From Rhodobacteraceae bacterium UBA6197 (GTDB taxonomy: Bacteria; Pseudomonadota; Alphaproteobacteria; Rhodobacterales; Rhodobacteraceae), in contig DISZ01000014.1 in the NCBI GenBank assembly GCA_002422085.1, positions 25,604 to 44,561 of the forward strand: a stretch of 18,958 bases of DNA, given 5' to 3'. The translations under genes and the position numbers were made by a program. Below are positions 6,743 to 14,368 of this stretch, piece after piece. Numbering within the stretch: the first letter of the stretch is position 1; each line of letters opens with the position of its first letter. Under the pieces are notes generated by a model. The model did no database searches and was not told where the DNA came from. It saw only the letters and a list, made by a program, of their open reading frames with translations.

Positions 6743-7132
6743 TTACATGGATTTTTTCGCAAGTTTTTCGAGTTTGCCTAGAAGGCCGTTGTGCTTTTTC
6801 ATCCCCCGGCTCACCGATTGTTCTAAGTCATTGAGCGGAAAGCGAAGTGCAGCGCGACCTAGATTTTCGGCATATTCAGGCGAAATGTTCAGTTTTTCAA
6901 TTCGTTCAGCGGTAGTGCGTGCTACCCGACAAAGCTGTTGAAGGTATGCTATTGCTTGTCGGCGCGTTTTGAATCTTCCCGGATGCTCACTAAAGACCCA
7001 AACGACTAAAGCGGCCCTAATCGTATCGCTGTCTTGCAGAGCGTCTTTTGGTGGTCTGCCTCGCAATCGCCGTGACGGCGTTTCCAACAATGCTGCCACG
7101 ACCGGGGAAAGTGTCTGTTTACCGTCGTTCAT
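6743..7132 (-). CDS. Hypothetical protein coupled to integrase
   Basis: The 129-aa product starts MNDGKQTLSPVVAALLE at 7132, with its ATG overlapping the integrase stop as ATGA (7129-7132). The N-terminal part has RRLRGRPPKDALQD, whose RGRPPK resembles an AT-hook-like minor-groove contact. The middle (RRQAIAYLQQLCRVARTTAER, about 58-78) looks like two helices. The end is basic and leucine-rich (KKHNGLLGKLEKLAKKSM). Base composition is lower in GC than in the neighbouring genes. No family is recognised. Because it is co-translated with the integrase, a recombination-direction or DNA-architectural role is worth testing. Confidence 0.65.
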   Translation of the reverse strand: MNDGKQTLSPVVAALLETPSRRLRGRPPKDALQDSDTIRAALVVWVFSEHPGRFKTRRQAIAYLQQLCRVARTTAERIEKLNISPEYAENLGRAALRFPLNDLEQSVSRGMKKHNGLLGKLEKLAKKSM

Positions 7133-8445
7133 ACTGCCCCACCCAATTTAATCACATTGCCAGCAACTTCGGCTTCCCCGTGCAGGAAGCCTGCCCAAGC
7201 CGCCATCATGGCCCGCCGCCGCTCAATCATGTCCGAGCGCTGATACGCCCGCTCCACATCGGTTCCAATGAAATGCGCCAGCGCAAGTTCTGCCATGTCA
7301 CGCGGGAAACCCTGTTCCGCCGCCCATTGCCGGAAGGTTGAGCGCAGCCCATGTGGCACGGCTGGGCGTTTGTTTTGAGGGTCGAGAAAGCCAGCACGGC
7401 CCGCCTTTACTTCGGCCTCTTGCATCCGTCGCATGACAGCGGAAAGCGTCATGTCGCTTAACATCCCGCCGCGCTGGGCGTGAAACACATATGGGCTTTC
7501 TGTGCGGGGCAGGGCTTCCAAAATTGCCACGGCTTCGGGGGTCAGCGGCACGCGATGCGCGCGGCCAGCCTTCATGCGTAAAGCGGGAATTGTCCAAGTC
7601 GCGGTTGTTTCACTTGGGGTTAAGTCGGTTTTGTCAGTTTTGTCCCGGCCCCTGAAGTCAATTTCATCCCAAGTCATGCCGCGCACTTCACCAGAGCGCG
7701 CAGCGGTCAGCGTTGCGAATTCAAGCGCCCTTGCGGCCATGCCCTCGCGCCGGGTCAGTTCACGCCACCAGCGCGACACGTCAGAGAGCGCCAGAGCGGG
7801 GTGATTTTCGGCCTTCGCCACCTTGGAAGGCTTCGGCAACAGTTCTTTCAGATTGCCCGCCCAGCGCGCCGGATTGTCGCCCGTGCGGTGCCCTGCCACG
7901 GTCGCCCAGCTTAGAACGGCCTCGATCCGCCCGCGAAGTCGGGACGCGGTTTCGTTCTTGTCCAACCAGATCGGTTCCAGCACGCGCAGCACGTCGCGCA
8001 CCTCGATAGCCTGCACCATCATCTTGCCCAGCACCGGGGCGGCGTAGGTGTCGAGCGTCGCGCGCCATTGCTTCCGGTGCTTGTCGTTCCGAAACTCGGC
8101 CGATTTCTTGCCCAGGTAGGTTTCCACCGCCGCCGCGAAGGTCAGTCCATCCCGGCCCTTGCGCTTCTCGGCCAGAGGGTCGCCGCCTTCCAGCGCGGTT
8201 TGCTTGTTCGCGGTCGCCTTCCGCCGCGCGGTTGCCAGAGACACAAGCGGGGGGCTGCCCAAGCCGATTTCCCGCCGCTTGCCGTTCACGGTGATGCGCT
8301 GCACCCAGAAGCGGGAACCGTTCGGTTCAACGCGAAGGTAAAGCCCGATGCCGCCGCCGTCGTGATACTTGCCGGGGGCCAGGTCGCCCGACAGCTTCGC
8401 CGCCGTCAGCGCATTGACCTTCCGCCGCTTCGGTTCTTCCGTCAA
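7129..8445 (-). CDS. int: Tyrosine site-specific integrase, P4 type (DUF4102 N-terminus)
   Basis: This 438-aa integrase performs insertion into and excision from the tRNA-Ser 3' end. The N-terminus (NALTAAKLSG, then GGIGLYLRVEPNGSRFWVQR) is the DUF4102 arm-binding domain of P4-like integrases. The core-binding domain spans about 100-195. The catalytic residues R250, H365-G-L-R368, H391 and Y401 are all present in order, so it should be active. Residues 269-274 (KTDKTD) are encoded by a 9-bp repeat also found inverted at 2576-2598. The start is TTG at 8445: an in-frame TAA lies just upstream, no ATG occurs before the conserved N-terminus, and AAGGGGGAAG precedes it. The start lies about 145 bp from attR. 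Confidence 0.95.
   Translation of the reverse strand: MTEEPKRRKVNALTAAKLSGDLAPGKYHDGGGIGLYLRVEPNGSRFWVQRITVNGKRREIGLGSPPLVSLATARRKATANKQTALEGGDPLAEKRKGRDGLTFAAAVETYLGKKSAEFRNDKHRKQWRATLDTYAAPVLGKMMVQAIEVRDVLRVLEPIWLDKNETASRLRGRIEAVLSWATVAGHRTGDNPARWAGNLKELLPKPSKVAKAENHPALALSDVSRWWRELTRREGMAARALEFATLTAARSGEVRGMTWDEIDFRGRDKTDKTDLTPSETTATWTIPALRMKAGRAHRVPLTPEAVAILEALPRTESPYVFHAQRGGMLSDMTLSAVMRRMQEAEVKAGRAGFLDPQNKRPAVPHGLRSTFRQWAAEQGFPRDMAELALAHFIGTDVERAYQRSDMIERRRAMMAAWAGFLHGEAEVAGNVIKLGGAV
7624..7646 (-). repeat. Inverted copy of the 9-bp repeat inside int
   Basis: On the minus strand these 23 bp are identical to the plus strand at 2576-2598 (units GACAAAACT and GACAAAACC plus flanking bases). 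In the integrase frame it encodes the KTDKTD stretch at residues 269-274, in a loop between the first catalytic arginine and the following strand. That is a place where an insertion can be tolerated. Confidence 0.9.
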
Positions 8446-8450
8446 ACCTA

Positions 8451-8511
8451 CTTCCCCCTTTTATTCCCCCAGCAAGAGCCGGAACAAGCTAGATTGTGCC
8501 GGAACAACTAG
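8451..8511. repeat. Right-end integrase arm-type motifs and int promoter zone
   Basis: Motif A (CTTCCCCC-N4-ATTCCCCC) lies at 8451-8470. It is followed by two copies of motif B: GAGCCGGAACAAGCTAG at 8476-8492 and TTGTGCCGGAACAACTAG at 8494-8511. Order and orientation match the left end. Motif A lies directly before the integrase start, and its complement supplies the purine-rich ribosome binding sequence. The motif B pair would overlap the integrase promoter (weak minus-strand TTGTCC, 17 bp, TCTAGC at 8488-8516), so integrase binding could repress its own gene. Confidence 0.6.
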
Positions 8512-8542
8512 GACAAGGGAAGCGGAAAAACATTAGGAAACA

Positions 8543-8558
8543 TTGGCATGTTTGGCAT
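8543..8558 (+). repeat. Short direct repeat near attR, candidate Xis site
   Basis: TTGGCAT occurs at 8543-8549 and 8552-8558, a 9-bp period, between the arm motifs and the att core. Closely spaced short direct repeats next to a core site are where excisionases usually bind. An AlpA protein is encoded in the element. The repeat is short and could be chance. Confidence 0.3.
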
Positions 8559-8590
8559 TGTCTGGAACATACCGGAAAACACCATGGCGG

Positions 8591-8605
8591 CCTCTCTGTC
8601 CGCCA
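8591..8605 (+). repeat. attR core: 15-bp direct repeat
   Basis: CCTCTCTGTCCGCCA is an exact copy of the tRNA-Ser end at 1117-1131. It lies about 145 bp upstream of the integrase start, the usual attR-int layout. Sequence from 8606 onward should be the original downstream flank of the tRNA gene. Confidence 0.9.
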
Positions 8606-8627
8606 CTTGCCCTCGCGAAAGCGTTCT

Positions 8628-8653
8628 CCCCATCTGGCTGGGGCCGGATTTTT
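8628..8653 (+). terminator. Possible original terminator of tRNA-Ser, displaced by insertion
   Basis: CCCCA and TGGGG form a 5-bp stem with a 6-nt loop (8628-8643), followed by CCGGA and five T. In the uninterrupted chromosome this would lie about 22 bp after the tRNA, a sensible place for its terminator. The stem is short and a 5-nt gap precedes the T run, so the call is weak. Confidence 0.3.
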
Positions 8654-8782
8654 CCGTTGTTTTCGAGGGTTATGCGGGATGGGCTGAGCACCGGCGGCGG
8701 CGCCAAGCAGCCCGGAAGTGGTCTCTCGGGGTCGATATTCTCCGGACCTGTTGCCTGCGCCAATTCAGTGAAGTTTTCACAA

Positions 8783-8813
8783 GCACCTGATAAAACTGCG
8801 GTTTATCAGGTGC
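8783..8813 (-). terminator. Perfect 12-bp inverted repeat after the restriction operon
   Basis: GCACCTGATAAA and TTTATCAGGTGC form a perfect 12-bp stem with a 7-nt loop, 74 bp past the stop of the last gene of the operon. The position suits a transcription terminator. On the minus strand the stem is followed by TTGTG rather than a T run, so a processing hairpin or a recombination site are alternatives. Confidence 0.45.
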
Positions 8814-8886
8814 CCCGCTGAACACTTCGATTTCAGGGGCGCATCCCCGGAAGGAACAGAGATCGAACTTCACTTCGGGCTTGTTC

Positions 8887-10182
8887 TCACCGATTTGGCA
8901 GCAGTTCTCCCTGCTCGGGCGCGGCTTCTCCTGACGAGAACAGCGAGTCAATGATAGCTTTTGGTACGCGGCGACGCTCCATGATGGAGCGCAACCGACT
9001 GAGAAATCGAGGGTCCTCGACGTTCGACGGGGAGACGTTCTTCTCAACAAGACGGACGGAGGGTGGCTCAAACGCAAGCATCGTCTCGAACACCTCATTG
9101 GCCCGGTTCGCTAGTTCCCGTTTTAGGCTGTCTTCGTCAGGCTGGTTCCCCCACCGCGTCATGTATTCGGGCGGAGCCTCCGTCCATCTTGGAAGGAACT
9201 CAGCAACGAAACTCTGTTGAAAAGCGGTACGATGAGAGCCCAGCGCAGCGCGGACTTTGTCATGATATCGTCCGACGACCGTCAGGAAGGCCTGGACTGC
9301 CGCATCAAAGTCCTTGCGATCTTCACGCAGGATCACACGGCCAAAATTATCAATCTGAAAGGTGTAGATGTCTTCAATCCGCTTGCGTTCCTTGCGTAGC
9401 CAGGCGTCGTCGACGAGTGCCGTCTTGGCGTCTTTGCCGTCGCCTATCGTGACTTCCACCGCTCCAACTGCAGCCATCGGCGCCCGCAGTCGACTTGATA
9501 TCTGGGCTTGGAGATTCGCATCGCTTACGGTGCTGAAGTCCTCCGGAAGTGGAACCTGCTTTCGGCTAAGCGCGAAGCCCGTGATCTCGAACTCAACGTA
9601 GACCACGCGCGACGAGAATACCTGCAAGCGCCTCGTGATATCGAACTTGGCAGGTGGGTTTCGTTCAAGGTCGGCCTGCATTGCCTCAACTTTGGCAGGA
9701 TCCAACGCTGCATTCCCAATCTCGCCGGAAGGGGACTCGTCGTTCGCATGCGCGCCAGAGGCGCGGACGAGCTTTTCAGTTGAGGCACCGCGGAGAACGA
9801 TCGCGTTCGGTTTTTCTGCTGTGTCGGAACCTGCTTCGATGTTTTTTGAGACCGGCGCAAACACCATCGTGTCTTCATCCGAAATGATCACCCCGATGCG
9901 TACACCGGGCTGCACCCGGAGATCGAGCAAGTTCCTTGAAGCGGCATCGCGGATAACCTCCAGCGCTTCGCGCTCTCCGAAACCGAGGCGATAGACCTCG
10001 GCATCGGCGTCAACGATTACGCGTATGTCGAGATGCTCCAGCTCGTCGAACCGTGCCGCAAGCGCATCGGCGACGGCACGAGACAATGCAGGGGCAATGA
10101 CGACCAGTCGCCTCTTGGCGCTCTCGATCAGTGAGATGACGGCAGAGTCGGTGGCTACGGTAAAGGTGCGGTCATCATCCAT
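8887..10182 (-). CDS. Restriction-operon accessory protein, degenerate PLD-like N-terminus
   Basis: This 431-aa protein starts 17 bp after hsdR, with GAGG ahead of the ATG at 10182. The first 110 residues resemble a phospholipase-D-like fold: SAVISLIESAKRRLVVIAPA (13-32), a strand DIRVIVDADAE (52-62), then VRIGVIISDEDTMVF (94-108). In an active PLD enzyme that last stretch would carry HxKxxxxD; here H and K are replaced (R95, G97), so catalysis is unlikely. The rest (about 170-430), with KRIEDIYTFQIDNFGRVILR and PRFLSRLRSIMERRRVPKAI, is not a family I recognise. Such proteins sit at the end of some Type I restriction operons and could be a sensor, regulator or extra defence effector. GC is lower than in the hsdM/hsdR genes. 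Confidence 0.7.
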   Translation of the reverse strand: MDDDRTFTVATDSAVISLIESAKRRLVVIAPALSRAVADALAARFDELEHLDIRVIVDADAEVYRLGFGEREALEVIRDAASRNLLDLRVQPGVRIGVIISDEDTMVFAPVSKNIEAGSDTAEKPNAIVLRGASTEKLVRASGAHANDESPSGEIGNAALDPAKVEAMQADLERNPPAKFDITRRLQVFSSRVVYVEFEITGFALSRKQVPLPEDFSTVSDANLQAQISSRLRAPMAAVGAVEVTIGDGKDAKTALVDDAWLRKERKRIEDIYTFQIDNFGRVILREDRKDFDAAVQAFLTVVGRYHDKVRAALGSHRTAFQQSFVAEFLPRWTEAPPEYMTRWGNQPDEDSLKRELANRANEVFETMLAFEPPSVRLVEKNVSPSNVEDPRFLSRLRSIMERRRVPKAIIDSLFSSGEAAPEQGELLPNR

Positions 10183-10199
10183 TAACGGCCATCCTCAGC

Positions 10200-13163
10200 T
10201 TAGTAATATTCGCGTATGTAGCCGTATGCCTTCTCGAACAGCTCTGCGTCCTGGTGCAGCTTGTAGCGAAAGAGCGTCTGGCGAAGCGCCTTCTTGACCT
10301 CGCGTTCACCCGCGTGCGTGGCTTGCCAGCCGTCGAACCTGACCGCGCGCACGATCTCGTCGATATCGTCCACGACCCGCTTGACCATCACAGGCGTGTC
10401 GCCGTTCCGTGCTTCCTCAAACAGCTCGGTCAACGCCGCCTTGCCCCGGTCGATGTCCTCTTCCTCTGGAGTCTCGCGCTCGGTCTTCACCACGTCTTTC
10501 GCCAGCGCCAGAAGCTCCTTCAGGAAGTCGATCGACAGCAGGAGACCCTGCTGATGCCGGTTCTTCAGGTCCTCCAGGCGCTCGCCCAGCGCCTTGAACT
10601 TCGGGTTCCCGGCGTGCTTCCGGAGGCGGCCCGCCAGCTTGACCGAGATTTCCTTGGCCTTCTTTTCCGGGTCAGGGTTGCCGAGGACCGCTTCGAGCAG
10701 TTCGGCATCCAGAACCAGTGTATCGAGGTCGTCGCGGACCGCGTCGACATGGACGTTCTCGTGGATCAGCTCGATCGTCTTGGCGCCCAGCCGATGCCAA
10801 AGCAGGCGCCCTGTGCCACTGGAGGGCTTCAGCGACTCGTAGACCTGCGCCAGCCAGCGATAATCGGTCTCGTACTGCGTCAGCACCGGATCGGGCGACA
10901 GGGCCTCCCAGATCCGCGCGAGCACGCTGAAGTCGGCCGCAAAGGCGTCGCGCAGGTCGTTGTTCGGGATGCATTCCTGCGCGGCGATCAGACCCTCGTA
11001 GCCGGTCAGGCTTCGGTCCACGCCCGCGAAATAGGCGAGGCACTTCTGCAGGGCGGTCGGCAGGGCGTTGATCAGCTCGGCGATGTTCGACACCGCCTTT
11101 TGCACGCCCTCCTCGTCGAACTTCAGAGCCTGCGCCACGTCGTCGAAGATGCCGAGGTAGTCGACGATCAGGCCATGCGTCTTCTGCTCGCCATAGGGAC
11201 GGTTCGTCCGGCAGATCGCCTGCAAGAGCGTGTGGTCGCGCAGCGGCTTGTCCAGATACATCGTCTGCAGGATCGGCGCATCGAAGCCGGTCAGCAGCTT
11301 TGACGTCACGATGATGATCTTCAGCGGGTCCTTCGGGTCGCGGAACCGGTCGAGCAGCTTCTCCTCGGCATCGCGGTCGCGCTTGAAGGCCGCATATTCG
11401 GGCTCGCCGCTGTTGACCGAGATCACCACGTCCGAAACCTCGGGCGGCAGGTGACGGTCCAGTTCCTGCTTGTAAAGCAGACAGCTTTCGCGGTCGAAGG
11501 TCACCACCTGCGCGCCAAAGCCGTTCGGGGCGACCTTCTCCTGGAAGTGCTTGGCGATGTCGCCGCAAATCGCGCGGATGCGTTCGGGCGCCTTGACCAG
11601 GATCGACATCTTGGCCGCCGCCTTGCCCAGCCGATCCCGGTCCTCGTCGGTCAGACCCTGCGTCAGCTCGGCATAGGCCTCCTCGATGGCCTTCTGGTCG
11701 ATGTGCAGGTCCACCAGGCGCGGCTCGAAATGCAGCTCCTTCGTCGCTCCGTCGCGGATCGAGTCGTTCAGGCCGTAGCGGCTCATGTAGCCGCCATCGT
11801 CGGTGTCGGCGCCGAAGGCGTAGAAGGTGTTCTTGTCGGCGCGGTTGATCGGCGTCCCCGTCAAGCCGAACAGGAACGCGTTCGGCAGCGCGTCACGCAT
11901 CTTGCGGCCCAGATCGCCTTCCTGTGTGCGGTGCGCCTCGTCCACCAGCACGATGATGTTGTCGCGGTCGTTCAGCACTCCGTCGGCTTCGGCGAACTTG
12001 TGGATCGTGGTGATCACCACCTTCCGCGCGTCCTTGCCCAGCAGATCGGCGAGTTCCTTCCGGCTTTCCGTGCGCACCATGTTGGCCATGTCGGCGGCAT
12101 AGAAGGTTCCCGAGATCTGGCTGTCCAGATCGATCCGGTCCACTACGATCAGCACCGTGGGGTTCTTCAGCGCCGGGTGCAGCCGCAGCTTGCGCGCGGC
12201 AAACAGCATCAGCAGCGATTTGCCCGACCCCTGGAAATGCCAGATCAGCCCCTTGCGCGGCTGGCCCGCCACGACCCGCGCGACGATCTTGTTGACGCCG
12301 TCCACCTGCTGATAGCGGGCGATGATCTTGATGCGGTGCTTGCCTTTCTGCGTCGCGAAGGCCGTGAAGCTGTCGAGCATGTCGAGCACCATCGCCGGTC
12401 GCAGCATAGACGCGGCGGCCTTTTCCACCTCGCCCAGCGATTGCTTGCCGTCGCCATCACGCCATGGGCCCCACATGTCGACCGGCATCCGGACCGAGCC
12501 GTAGCGAAACTCCTTGCCCTCGGTCGCCACCGAAAAGACGTTGGGCACGAACAGTTCCGGCACATTGCGTTCGTAGTCGTCATGGACCTGGATGGCAGCG
12601 TCGAGCCAGCTTTGGCTGGACCGTACCGGCGTCTTGGCCTCGATCAGCACCAGCGGAATGCCGTTGACCAGCAGCACCAGATCGGCGCGCTTTTCGGTCT
12701 TGCCCGCGCGGATGGTGAACTGCTGGGTGACGACGAAGCTGTTCTTCTCGATATCGTCGAAATCGATCAGGCGGATGGTGACGTGTTCGCCATTCGCGCC
12801 AAAGGGCATCGACCGTTCGCCCAGTGCCCAGGCGGCGAATTCCTCGTTCGCCTTCACCAGCCCGTCAGAACGCGCGCCCATGACGATGGCGCGCAGGCGG
12901 TAGAGCACATCGTCGGCCCGGCCGGGGTTGGCGGCGATGTCGGGGTTCAGGCGGATCAAGGCGTCGCGCAGATGGGGTTCGACCAGCACCTCTTGCGGCT
13001 GGCGCGGAAGGTCGGCGGGGGCGACGTAATGCCAGCCGAGGCCCGCGATCCTGCCGCCCGTGCGGGCGAGGCCGCCGGAGAGTTGCGCCGGGCGGGCCGA
13101 GGCCGCGCCCGCGAGAATGTCACGCAGATGGGCTTCGACGGTGTTGGATTCGGTGAAGGTCAT
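10200..13163 (-). CDS. hsdR: Type I restriction enzyme R subunit (HsdR)
   Basis: This 987-aa protein is the ATP-driven translocase and nuclease of the system. The nuclease motif is D161 followed by L-I-E175-A-K177 (PD-ExK type). The superfamily 2 motor has Walker A QGSGKS (311-316), DEAH (408-411), TGTP (435-438), VTSKLLTGFDAP (619-630, motif V) and QAICRTNRP (648-656, motif VI). A helical C-terminus (about 800-987) would dock on the M2S methylase. Length and motif set are complete, so it should be functional. The ATG at 13163 overlaps the hsdS stop (ATGA). It cuts DNA far from an unmethylated target after looping, together with HsdS and HsdM. Confidence 0.96.
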   Translation of the reverse strand: MTFTESNTVEAHLRDILAGAASARPAQLSGGLARTGGRIAGLGWHYVAPADLPRQPQEVLVEPHLRDALIRLNPDIAANPGRADDVLYRLRAIVMGARSDGLVKANEEFAAWALGERSMPFGANGEHVTIRLIDFDDIEKNSFVVTQQFTIRAGKTEKRADLVLLVNGIPLVLIEAKTPVRSSQSWLDAAIQVHDDYERNVPELFVPNVFSVATEGKEFRYGSVRMPVDMWGPWRDGDGKQSLGEVEKAAASMLRPAMVLDMLDSFTAFATQKGKHRIKIIARYQQVDGVNKIVARVVAGQPRKGLIWHFQGSGKSLLMLFAARKLRLHPALKNPTVLIVVDRIDLDSQISGTFYAADMANMVRTESRKELADLLGKDARKVVITTIHKFAEADGVLNDRDNIIVLVDEAHRTQEGDLGRKMRDALPNAFLFGLTGTPINRADKNTFYAFGADTDDGGYMSRYGLNDSIRDGATKELHFEPRLVDLHIDQKAIEEAYAELTQGLTDEDRDRLGKAAAKMSILVKAPERIRAICGDIAKHFQEKVAPNGFGAQVVTFDRESCLLYKQELDRHLPPEVSDVVISVNSGEPEYAAFKRDRDAEEKLLDRFRDPKDPLKIIIVTSKLLTGFDAPILQTMYLDKPLRDHTLLQAICRTNRPYGEQKTHGLIVDYLGIFDDVAQALKFDEEGVQKAVSNIAELINALPTALQKCLAYFAGVDRSLTGYEGLIAAQECIPNNDLRDAFAADFSVLARIWEALSPDPVLTQYETDYRWLAQVYESLKPSSGTGRLLWHRLGAKTIELIHENVHVDAVRDDLDTLVLDAELLEAVLGNPDPEKKAKEISVKLAGRLRKHAGNPKFKALGERLEDLKNRHQQGLLLSIDFLKELLALAKDVVKTERETPEEEDIDRGKAALTELFEEARNGDTPVMVKRVVDDIDEIVRAVRFDGWQATHAGEREVKKALRQTLFRYKLHQDAELFEKAYGYIREYY

Positions 13164-14368
13164 TGATCGCCAACCCCGCTTAAGGCAGCTTCGATAAGCC
13201 TGATGATCGTTCTTCGTGCAGCTTCAAGGCGCGCTTTAGCTCCTCCAGCCGCAACCTGAATTCTATCAAGCTGCTCTACGATCTGCGCTTGAACAGACAA
13301 GTCCGGAACGGGAACCTGCATTTTACGCAAAGTGTCTATTGAAAGCTCCGCCCTTGTCGATCCGACGATCAAAGAGCTTGTGTAACGTCGAAACGCTGGT
13401 GACGCATAAAGGTGAAGGAAGAACTGGGGGTCAATTAAGCCCCTGTTGAACCGAAGCTTTGCCAACTCCCGACTTAAGTTGCCAGCGAAGTGCTGAGGAA
13501 CAAGAGCAATTTCACCAATTGTACCCTTGATTGAGATTACTACATCGCCCGGTGCGACTCTGCTACGCTGATATGCGCGCTCAACTGAAGCAGGTGCCCG
13601 GTGTATATTGTCAACGAAATTACCGCTTAGGTTATGAATCGCCAGCGTGGGCACGCCATCGGGGGTATATTCTCCCACTTGAACAATTCCGTAGCAAATA
13701 GGTGCGTCACTCGCGATGAGGTCGCCAAGTTGAACGACCTGCCATCCAGCCAGTCGCCAATCGGTCGGCTTGATTCCCGATCCGACAGGCTTCGAAAAAG
13801 CCTGGAGCGATGTAGCCTCGTAAAGCACGTTAAAGGAGTTGACGAGCTCTTGTGTTTTTTCAACCAGATCGCGCGCGCTCGACAGCGCCTCCACCAACCG
13901 CGCCTGCTCCTGGATGGGAGGCAGCAGGAACTCGAAGGTGGCCAGACTGGTCCAGTTGGTGCGCGGCGACAGCGACCCGGCCGAGGTGCCGACGGCGTGA
14001 TCGAAGAAGGCATCGGTCTGGCACAAGAACGGCAGCAGTTCGGGCATCAACCGGTCGTTGGCCGGTTCCAGCACATAAATGTCGCCGGAACAGACCCCTT
14101 CGAAATCCGCCACTGCCACTTTGCGCTGATAGGCACGTCGCTTCCCGAACAGGACCTGCCCGGGCTTGAACAGCGTGGTGAAGGTCGTGCCATCGGCCAC
14201 GTCGCCCCAGCGCCGGATGCGCAGGTCGCCGGGCTCGATATGCTCCAGCCCCACGACCCGTTCGATCCCGGCCGCCTCGGGGTCAGCCACACGCGCTTTC
14301 GACAGGCGCACCACGTCGCCAAAGGCCACGCGCGTCCACCCCGCCTTGGAAATCGGCCGCTCAAGCAT
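13160..14368 (-). CDS. hsdS: Type I specificity subunit (HsdS), mosaic
   Basis: This 402-aa protein has two target recognition domains and two helical spacers, setting the bipartite DNA target and holding the HsdM subunits. TRD1 spans about residues 5-150, ending FEFLLPPIQEQARLVEAL. The central helix is about 151-190, TRD2 about 200-358, ending MQVPVPDLSVQAQIVEQL, and the final helix about 360-395. The start is the ATG at 14368, since GGAGG lies 6 nt before it; the ATG at 14374 directly abuts GGAGG with no spacing. It overlaps hsdM2 by 8 nt. DNA coding from about residue 170 on is clearly lower in GC than the first half, suggesting an exchanged TRD2. Confidence 0.93.
   Translation of the reverse strand: MLERPISKAGWTRVAFGDVVRLSKARVADPEAAGIERVVGLEHIEPGDLRIRRWGDVADGTTFTTLFKPGQVLFGKRRAYQRKVAVADFEGVCSGDIYVLEPANDRLMPELLPFLCQTDAFFDHAVGTSAGSLSPRTNWTSLATFEFLLPPIQEQARLVEALSSARDLVEKTQELVNSFNVLYEATSLQAFSKPVGSGIKPTDWRLAGWQVVQLGDLIASDAPICYGIVQVGEYTPDGVPTLAIHNLSGNFVDNIHRAPASVERAYQRSRVAPGDVVISIKGTIGEIALVPQHFAGNLSRELAKLRFNRGLIDPQFFLHLYASPAFRRYTSSLIVGSTRAELSIDTLRKMQVPVPDLSVQAQIVEQLDRIQVAAGGAKARLEAARRTIIRLIEAALSGVGDQ

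Larger units (their letters stand above)
1117..8605. mobile_element. Integrative element (~7.5 kb) in tRNA-Ser; satellite-like
   Basis: The element is bounded by a 15-bp direct repeat of the tRNA 3' end. It carries a tyrosine integrase at the right end, an AlpA-type regulator, and a replication-style set (TopoVI-A-like protein, Toprim primase, DUF3987 ATPase), all transcribed leftward. Integrase plus AlpA plus primase/helicase is the core gene set of phage satellites (P4-like and PICI types) and of some replicating integrative elements. I see no relaxase, type IV secretion, capsid, portal or terminase gene, so it is unlikely to transfer unaided. The unknown genes near the left end are where cargo or helper-interference genes would be expected. 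Boundaries are well supported; calling it a satellite is inference. Confidence 0.88.

Noticed and set aside
8533..9098. Minus-strand frames across attR and the end of the restriction operon
   Set aside because: They cross the att site or the end of the PLD-like gene and have no ribosome binding site or family pattern. A decayed gene fragment is possible but cannot be supported.
11451..13166. 571-codon plus-strand frame opposite hsdR
   Set aside because: It is an exact antisense shadow of hsdR with histidine/arginine-rich translation, normal in high-GC DNA.
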